A stretch of DNA of 10,064 bases from Chloroflexota bacterium (GTDB taxonomy: Bacteria; Chloroflexota; UBA5177; JANWHV01). Positions 5,785-10,064 of this stretch are shown here, piece by piece (positions within the stretch are counted from its first letter, which is position 1; every line of letters begins with the position of its first letter). The notes below the pieces were generated by a model. The model was not told the DNA's origin. It saw nothing but the letters and a program-made list of their open reading frames with translations, and made no database searches. The DNA is taken from contig JANWHV010000281.1 in assembly GCA_025450255.1 (NCBI GenBank), forward strand, positions 1 through 10,064. The letters run 5' to 3'. The position numbers and the translations under genes are program-made.

Positions 5785-6672
5785 ATGAGTCTGACAACGC
5801 CCGCCCAAGCGCGGCGCTCCGGGCGCCGCGCGGTAACTCCGGCTCGGGTAGCTACCATCCTGATGGTGGGGCTGATCTGGCTTGGCGGGCTCGTATGCGT
5901 CTTTCCGCTCGCCTGGACCGTCGTCAACTCGTTTCGTCCAGACTCAAGCTTTCTAGATGCGCCCTTTGGGTTCAGCTTTCAGGAGTTGACACTCGACAAT
6001 TACAAGGCCGCGTTCAGCCAGGCGGACCTTGGCACCGGATTCAAGAACAGTGCCGTGGAAGTTATCGTGATCCTGATCACCACGTTATTCTTTTGTCCGC
6101 TGGCGGGATACGGCTTCGCCAAGTTCGATTTTCGCGGCAAGCGCTTCTTGTTTGGTCTCATGATGCTCACGCTGTTCTTCGTCCCTATCACGCAATACAT
6201 CCCATTGCTGCTCGAACTGAATAACTTTGGCTGGATCGATACATATCAGGGTCTCGTGATCCCGCTGCTGATCAGCTCATTTGGCATCTTCTGGATGAGC
6301 GGGGTGATCGCGGGCGTCCCCAACGAGTTGCTGCACGCTGCACGGGTGGACGGTTGTGGCGTGTTCTCCACCTGGTGGCGTATCGTATTGCCCGTGGTCA
6401 GGCCCGCGCTCGTCAGCCTGGCCATCGTCACCTTCTTGACCACCTACAACGACTATTTCTGGCCGCTGCTGGTGGTGCCCGGGCTTCCGACGATCCAGAT
6501 GCAACTAGGCGCCTTGCAGACATCCTTGCTCATAAATGCGTCGACAGCCACGGGCAATTGGGGCGCCATACTCGCCGCCAGTGCCGCGGTGTTTCTACCG
6601 ACGGTCGTCGTGTTCCTGGCCATGCAGCGGTTCTTTTTGCGAGGAGTGTTGCAAGGCAGTCTCAAGGGTTAG
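5785..6672 (+). CDS. ABC sugar transporter permease (MalG/UgpE/AraQ type)
   Basis: A 295-residue partner of the preceding permease; the two form the CUT1 channel. About six membrane segments are visible, near 22-47, 88-109, 121-143, 155-177, 205-229 and 258-282. Landmarks include WTVVNSFRPDSSF after the first segment, LTLDNYKAAF and PLAGYGFAKFDFRGKR. The EAA loop lies at about 180-203: NELLHAARVDGCGVFSTWWR then IVLPVV. In it the usual first Glu is His184, a small departure from EAARIDG. The short C-terminus LRGVLQGSLKG is typical of MalG-type proteins. A good ribosome site (GGAGA, about 8 bases before ATG) supports the start. It lies 26 bp after permease 1 and 26 bp before the GH51 gene, so one transcript is likely. 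Confidence 0.92.
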   Translation: MSLTTPAQARRSGRRAVTPARVATILMVGLIWLGGLVCVFPLAWTVVNSFRPDSSFLDAPFGFSFQELTLDNYKAAFSQADLGTGFKNSAVEVIVILITTLFFCPLAGYGFAKFDFRGKRFLFGLMMLTLFFVPITQYIPLLLELNNFGWIDTYQGLVIPLLISSFGIFWMSGVIAGVPNELLHAARVDGCGVFSTWWRIVLPVVRPALVSLAIVTFLTTYNDYFWPLLVVPGLPTIQMQLGALQTSLLINASTATGNWGAILAASAAVFLPTVVVFLAMQRFFLRGVLQGSLKG

Positions 6673-6698
6673 CCGGGTATGTAGCGCAAGAGGTATTG

Positions 6699-8204
6699 AT
6701 GAATCACGCGACCTTGCACCTTGACACACAATATCATGCAGGGGCCGTCGACCGGCGCATTTTTGGCGGCTTCCTCGAACACCTCGGCCGCGCCGTGTAT
6801 GAAGGGGTGTACGACCCCGGCAACCCACTGAGCGACGAGCGCGGCTTCCGGCTTGACGTGCTCGAAGCTCTTCGCACGCTCGACATGCCGATCGTCCGCT
6901 ACCCAGGCGGTAACTTCGTGAGTTGCTATGACTGGAAAGACGGTGTTGGGCCGCGCGAGAAGCGCCCGGCTCGTCCAGACTATGCCTGGGAGAGCGTGGA
7001 ATCCAATCAGTTCGGTACCGACGAATTCATGGCGTGGTGCAAGGATCTCGGCACGAAGCCCATGATGGCGGTGAATCTGGGCACGGCGGGAACGACCGAG
7101 GCGGCACAATTGCTCGAGTATTGCAACATGGCGACCGGCACGTATTGGGCCGACCTGCGGGCCAAACACGGCCATCCCGATCCCTATGGCGTCAAGGTCT
7201 GGTGCCTGGGCAACGAGATGGATGGCCCATGGCAGGCCGGGCACGTGCCCGCCGAGGTGTACGCGCTACGCGCGCGCCAGGCAGGAGCCATGCTGCGCGG
7301 CCTGGACCCCTCGATCGAAATGGTGGTTTGTGGGTCCTCCCACAACAAGATGCCCGCCTATATGCAGTGGGATCGCACCGTATTGGAGTTCTGCTGGGAG
7401 CACGCGGAGTATATTTCCGCCCATCGCTACAGCAACAATTCACGGGGTGACAGTGCCTGGTTTCTTGCCGAAGGGATCGAGATCGACCGCACGCTGGACG
7501 ACTATAAGGGGCTGCTCGACTATGTGCGGGCGCTAAAGAAGAGCAATAAGCGCCTCTACCTCTCGTTCGACGAGTGGAATGTCTGGTACAGGGCGCGACA
7601 GGGCGCCGATTCTCATGGCGGCTGGACGCAGGCACCACATCTACTCGAGGAAGTGTACAACCTCGAGGACGCCCTGGTGTGCGCCCAGTATCTTTCCAGT
7701 TTTATTCGCCACGCGGACGTGGTGAAGGTGGCGTGCATCGCGCAGATGGTTAACGTGATCGCGCCAATCCTCACGCGGCCCGATGGCGTACTGGTCCAAT
7801 CGATCTACCATCCCTTCGCGCTATTCTCGCGGCACGCCAACGGAAACTCGCTCACACCCGTCACATGTGGACCGACATACAGGGCCGGCGAGCGCGGCGA
7901 TGTCCCGGTGCTCGACGCCGCGGCTACCTACGACGAGGAGACGCGATCCCTGTCAATTTTTCTGGTCAACCGCGATCAGCACCAGGAGTTGACGGTGGAC
8001 ATGAACATCGCCGGCCAGGCAATCGGGCGCGTCTCGAGCGTGGACCTGCTCGGAGGCGGCGACGTGAAGGCATCAAATAGCTGGGCGGTTCCAGACCAGG
8101 TCGCGCCGGTGCCCGGCAATGCTCGGCCCACCGCGGCCGGTGGGCTTCAGGTGCGGGTACCGGCGCCGGGCCTGGCGGTAGTGCGTGCTATATTGGCGAA
8201 GTAA
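6699..8204 (+). CDS. abfA: GH51 alpha-L-arabinofuranosidase
   Basis: A 501-residue retaining exo-glycosidase, near the family's usual 500, that removes alpha-L-arabinofuranosyl residues from arabinan or arabinoxylan fragments. Residues about 1-380 form the TIM barrel and the rest a C-terminal beta-sandwich. Family motifs in order: IFGGFLEHLGRAVYEGVYDP (21-40), RYPGGNFVSCYDWKDGVGPR (67-86), the acid/base E173 in WCLGNEMDGPW, AHRYSNN (241-247), and the nucleophile E292 in SFDEWNVWY. Both catalytic residues lie within two positions of E175 and E294 of the Geobacillus enzyme. No signal peptide is present, so it should act in the cytoplasm on imported oligosaccharides. The ATG at 6699 has AGAGG 5 bases upstream; the open frame runs back to 6354, but that part overlaps permease 2 and is not protein-like. 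The annotated activity is sure at family level; exact linkage preference is not. Confidence 0.95.
   Translation: MNHATLHLDTQYHAGAVDRRIFGGFLEHLGRAVYEGVYDPGNPLSDERGFRLDVLEALRTLDMPIVRYPGGNFVSCYDWKDGVGPREKRPARPDYAWESVESNQFGTDEFMAWCKDLGTKPMMAVNLGTAGTTEAAQLLEYCNMATGTYWADLRAKHGHPDPYGVKVWCLGNEMDGPWQAGHVPAEVYALRARQAGAMLRGLDPSIEMVVCGSSHNKMPAYMQWDRTVLEFCWEHAEYISAHRYSNNSRGDSAWFLAEGIEIDRTLDDYKGLLDYVRALKKSNKRLYLSFDEWNVWYRARQGADSHGGWTQAPHLLEEVYNLEDALVCAQYLSSFIRHADVVKVACIAQMVNVIAPILTRPDGVLVQSIYHPFALFSRHANGNSLTPVTCGPTYRAGERGDVPVLDAAATYDEETRSLSIFLVNRDQHQELTVDMNIAGQAIGRVSSVDLLGGGDVKASNSWAVPDQVAPVPGNARPTAAGGLQVRVPAPGLAVVRAILAK
8126..8145 (+). repeat. Perfect 8-bp hairpin inside the end of the GH51 gene
   Basis: GCCCACCG (8126-8133) and CGGTGGGC (8138-8145) pair around CGGC. 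It lies within codons near the C-terminus, about 57 bp before the stop. With no obvious terminator in the following spacer, it may act in transcript stability or early termination, or simply reflect GC-rich coding. Only the structure is certain. Confidence 0.3.
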
Positions 8205-8365
8205 CAGGCTGCCGTTCTCCCGTGCGGCTAGGGCGTCAAGCAAGTCGACGTCGCGTCCGCTCGACGGCATTGGATGCGACAGTACACCCCGCGACCCGCC
8301 AATCGGCGCCCGCGAATCGAGAAAACTTCGTGCGTTTCGCTCATGCCGCCGGCCCGACGGCGGTG

Positions 8366-8371
8366 TATACT
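8366..8371 (+). promoter_or_regulatory. -10 box giving a leaderless transcript for the MDMPI-family gene
   Basis: TATACT (8366-8371) matches TATAAT at five of six bases and ends 8 bases before the ATG at 8380. Transcription from it would start at or within a base or two of the ATG. No Shine-Dalgarno sequence lies in the gap, which fits leaderless translation, common in actinobacteria and also reported in other GC-rich bacteria. The -35 region is not recognisable. An imperfect hairpin, CCGCC (8346-8350) with GGCGG (8359-8363), sits immediately upstream and could be an operator. Confidence 0.5.
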
Positions 8372-8379
8372 GCGTAGTC

Positions 8380-9132
8380 ATGGAGATAGCGCGCTACATC
8401 GATCATCTGCGCCGGGAAGGCGCGCTGCTCGCGGCAACCGCCGAGGGCGCCGATCCCGATGCGCCGGTCCCTACCTGCCCGGAGTGGAACGTGCGCGACC
8501 TGGTGCGGCATACGGGCGAGGTGCATCGCTGGGCCACGGCGAACGTGGGGCAACGGCGCACCCAACCCGCGCAGGAGGACGGCGAGGCGGCGGCTAGGGC
8601 GGCCACCCCCGACGACGCCGATCTGGTGGCCTGGTTCCGCGCCGGCTACGCCGCGCTGGCCGAGACGCTGGAACAGGCCGACCCCGACTTCCCCTACTGG
8701 AGCTTTCACCCCGCCGCTTCGGGCCTGACCTTCTGGGCGCGTCGCCAGGCGCACGAAACCGCCATTCACCGTGTCGACGCGCAGACAGCGGTCCGATCGC
8801 CGACGCCATGTGCGGCGGACTTCGCGGCGGACGGCATCGACGAAATACTGCTCGGCTTCGTCAGCCGGCCCAGGGGCAAGCTGCGATCCGGCACCCCGCG
8901 GACACTCGCGGTGCGCGCCATCGATGCCGGACGTGACTGGCATATCACGGTCAGCAGCGGTCCGGTCGAGGTCCGGGTCGAACGCGCCGCCGCCGACTGC
9001 ACGGTGCTGGGCGATGCGTCTGACCTGTACCTGCTGCTCTGGAACAGGCGCCTTGTAGAGGGGCTTGCAGTGGAGGGCGACCGGACGTTGCTCGACCTCT
9101 GGCGCGAATCGGTGCGCATCCGCTGGTCGTAG
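8380..9132 (+). CDS. Maleylpyruvate isomerase family / DinB-like thiol-dependent protein
   Basis: A 250-residue protein of the MDMPI family. Residues about 8-150 form a DinB-like four-helix domain, marked by PTCPEWNVRDLVRHTGEVHR (31-50) and ARRQAHETAIHRVDAQ (120-135). The family's metal site is a His-Glu-His triad; here His44 (or His49), Glu126 and His130 fit. Residues about 165-250 match the MDMPI C-terminal domain, ending DLYLLLWNRRLVEGLAVEGD and DRTLLDLWRESVRIRW. The reference enzyme isomerises maleylpyruvate using mycothiol, but most homologues have unknown substrates, so the isomerase role is not claimed. The ATG at 8380 is chosen for the domain start and the upstream -10 box; the open frame reaches back to 8185 with unlike sequence. 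It is probably not part of the sugar operon (175-bp gap, own promoter). Confidence 0.85.
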   Translation: MEIARYIDHLRREGALLAATAEGADPDAPVPTCPEWNVRDLVRHTGEVHRWATANVGQRRTQPAQEDGEAAARAATPDDADLVAWFRAGYAALAETLEQADPDFPYWSFHPAASGLTFWARRQAHETAIHRVDAQTAVRSPTPCAADFAADGIDEILLGFVSRPRGKLRSGTPRTLAVRAIDAGRDWHITVSSGPVEVRVERAAADCTVLGDASDLYLLLWNRRLVEGLAVEGDRTLLDLWRESVRIRWS

Positions 9133-9152
9133 CGGCGGCGGCAACGGAACTC

Positions 9153-9168
9153 CCCGACCACGGTCGGG
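9153..9168 (+). terminator. Hairpin after the MDMPI-family gene, possible terminator
   Basis: CCCGAC (9153-9158) and GTCGGG (9163-9168) form a perfect 6-bp stem on the loop CACG, 20 bases after the stop codon. No T-run follows on the plus strand. The 213-bp spacer 9133-9345 between two convergent genes holds further hairpins, for example CCGGCT (9224-9229 by my count) with AGCCGG, and CCCGC with GCGGG (9289-9300), and no gene. It probably serves transcription end in both directions. Confidence 0.4.
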
Positions 9169-9260
9169 CGGCAGGGACGTGCTTGCCGACACAGCCTCCG
9201 GCCGCGGTCGGACGGTAGCGACATGCCGGCTGTGGCCGGGAGCCGGGGATTGCTAATTGG

Positions 9261-9284
9261 AAACGCCGGCGTTCACGCCGGGCG
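9261..9284 (-). terminator. Candidate terminator for the minus-strand gene at the right end
   Basis: On the minus strand the stem CCGGCG (9281-9276) and CGCCGG (9271-9266) closes on TGAA and extends by two pairs past a one-base bulge. It is followed directly by TTT (9263-9261), then CCAATT. It lies about 60 bases after the stop codon of the membrane-protein gene. The T-run is short, so efficiency is doubtful. Confidence 0.45.
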
Positions 9285-9345
9285 GAGACCCGCACGCGGG
9301 CGATGACACAACAACGTCCAGCGCGGCATGTGTGATGCTTCTTCC

Positions 9346-10064
9346 TTACCCACCATGCCCGGCGGCGGAGGCCGCCTTCGCGGCGGCCAACGCGTGTTTG
9401 GCTTTGGCGAGGTTGAGCATCAAGTTCCAGGAGTCATTGGCGGCGCCGGTCAGAATCACGGCGATCACCCCGACCATGTAGCTAAGGTACGCGGTATGGC
9501 CGGTGAGAATGGTGGCGGCGACGATCGTCATCAAGGTACTGCTCACCAGTGGGAAGGCGAGCGAAAGCAGCGACGCGTCATCCATGCCGAACATGGCGTG
9601 ACGCTCTTTCCGCTCGCGCCAGGCCAACTGCACCAGGCGGGTGGTGCGCAGCGCGTCGACGAGCCCGAGCGCAAGGAGCGGCAGGCCGAGTCCCCTGGCC
9701 GACTGTTCGGGGACTATGAACATCAGGGCGATCGCCACGATCACGATAAAGCGGCTGAAGGTGCGGCGGGCCTTGAGGAGAATGGCCGAGGCCGTGCAGT
9801 GCCGGCGAGCGCGGGGCAATTGTTCGATCCTGTCCTGCAGCTTAATCGGCTCATGGCGCAGCAGCGTTCGTACTCCCGGATCGTCGTGGCATGCTAGAAC
9901 AGCCGCGTGGAGGGAACCAGCTACTCTACGCCGAGCAGCATTCGTGCGCAAACACCAATACAGAGACGCGAAACGCTGGTACGTTGAGTCTGGGATATAG
10001 CTGTAGTGTCTGTAGGGATGGTTCATGTCGTTAGAGGGCTCTTTCGACAGCATGCACGCGATGC
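9346..10064 (-). CDS. Unidentified membrane protein, start uncertain, may run off the right edge
   Basis: I do not recognise this protein. From the ATG at 10053 it has 235 residues, but the frame is open to the window edge, so the true start may lie outside. The last 140 residues look like real protein. They have hydrophobic segments at about 102-115, 121-137, 161-183 and 188-205, an Arg/Lys-rich loop after the second (WRERKERH), then GAANDSWNLMLNLAKAKH and an Ala-rich tail ending AAGHGG. Residues 1-80 look poor: rare AGA and GTA codons, mixed composition and no good ribosome site before either ATG (10053, 10026). The N-terminus may thus be wrongly included, or the gene partly decayed. No neighbour suggests a role. 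It converges on the MDMPI-family gene. Confidence 0.55.
   Translation of the reverse strand, partial: IACMLSKEPSNDMNHPYRHYSYIPDSTYQRFASLYWCLRTNAARRRVAGSLHAAVLACHDDPGVRTLLRHEPIKLQDRIEQLPRARRHCTASAILLKARRTFSRFIVIVAIALMFIVPEQSARGLGLPLLALGLVDALRTTRLVQLAWRERKERHAMFGMDDASLLSLAFPLVSSTLMTIVAATILTGHTAYLSYMVGVIAVILTGAANDSWNLMLNLAKAKHALAAAKAASAAGHGG

Noticed and set aside
6354..6698. N-terminal extension of the GH51 frame by 115 codons
   Set aside because: It overlaps the permease 2 gene in another frame, reads as non-protein sequence, and GH51 enzymes start near the IFGGFLEHLG motif. The ATG at 6699 has a ribosome site.
8185..8379. N-terminal extension of the MDMPI-family protein by 65 codons
   Set aside because: The extra part overlaps the GH51 end, resembles nothing, and the domain begins right after the ATG at 8380.
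9221..9310. Hairpin cluster as a riboswitch
   Set aside because: Several stems lie close together, but I see no known aptamer core, and the position between the 3' ends of two convergent genes fits termination better.
1..10064. CRISPR array, tRNA/rRNA gene, insertion sequence or phage genes
   Set aside because: No regularly spaced repeats, no tRNA-like cloverleaf, and no transposase or integrase motifs were seen on either strand.

Overview
The window is a GC-rich bacterial chromosome segment (roughly 60% G+C by eye). It has no phage, insertion-sequence, CRISPR or RNA-gene signatures. A sugar-binding protein with a Tat-like N-terminus and no lipobox, two ABC permeases without a local ATPase, a LacI-type regulator, and a MDMPI/DinB-like 'maleylpyruvate isomerase family' gene together suggest Chloroflexota or, less likely, an actinobacterium. 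This is inference from gene style only; the sequence contains no taxonomic marker.

Layout. (1) 2-178 (+) is the C-terminal end of an amidohydrolase, followed by a strong hairpin over its stop codon. (2) 353-1435 (+) is a complete CAX-family Ca2+/H+ antiporter. (3) 1426-1600 (-) looks like a decayed cupin gene whose ATG overlaps the stop codon of the regulator upstream of it. (4) 1597-2670 (-) is a LacI-family repressor with a convincing GTG start. (5) 2671-3265 is a 595-bp divergent control region with a near-consensus promoter (TTGACA, 17 bp, TATGCT) and several inverted repeats. Two of these are similar CGGCAC...CGTGC elements, one on each side of the region. (6) 3266-8204 (+) is a four-gene sugar operon: solute-binding protein, two permeases, and a GH51 alpha-L-arabinofuranosidase with both catalytic glutamates (E173, E292). 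(7) 8380-9132 (+) is a MDMPI-family protein that appears to be leaderless. (8) 9133-9345 is a hairpin-rich convergent spacer. (9) 9346 to the right edge (-) is an unidentified protein with about four membrane segments.

How it works together (inference): the importer brings in short arabinofuranosides (arabino- or arabinoxylo-oligosaccharides), the GH51 enzyme, which has no signal peptide, releases L-arabinose in the cytoplasm, and the divergent LacI-type regulator represses the operon until a sugar ligand appears. No nucleotide-binding subunit is encoded here, so a shared MsmK/UgpC-type ATPase elsewhere is predicted. This is a recognisable carbohydrate-utilisation locus rather than a new kind of system. 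The most unusual observations are the cupin remnant coupled to the regulator, the paired operator-like repeats, and the leaderless MDMPI gene.
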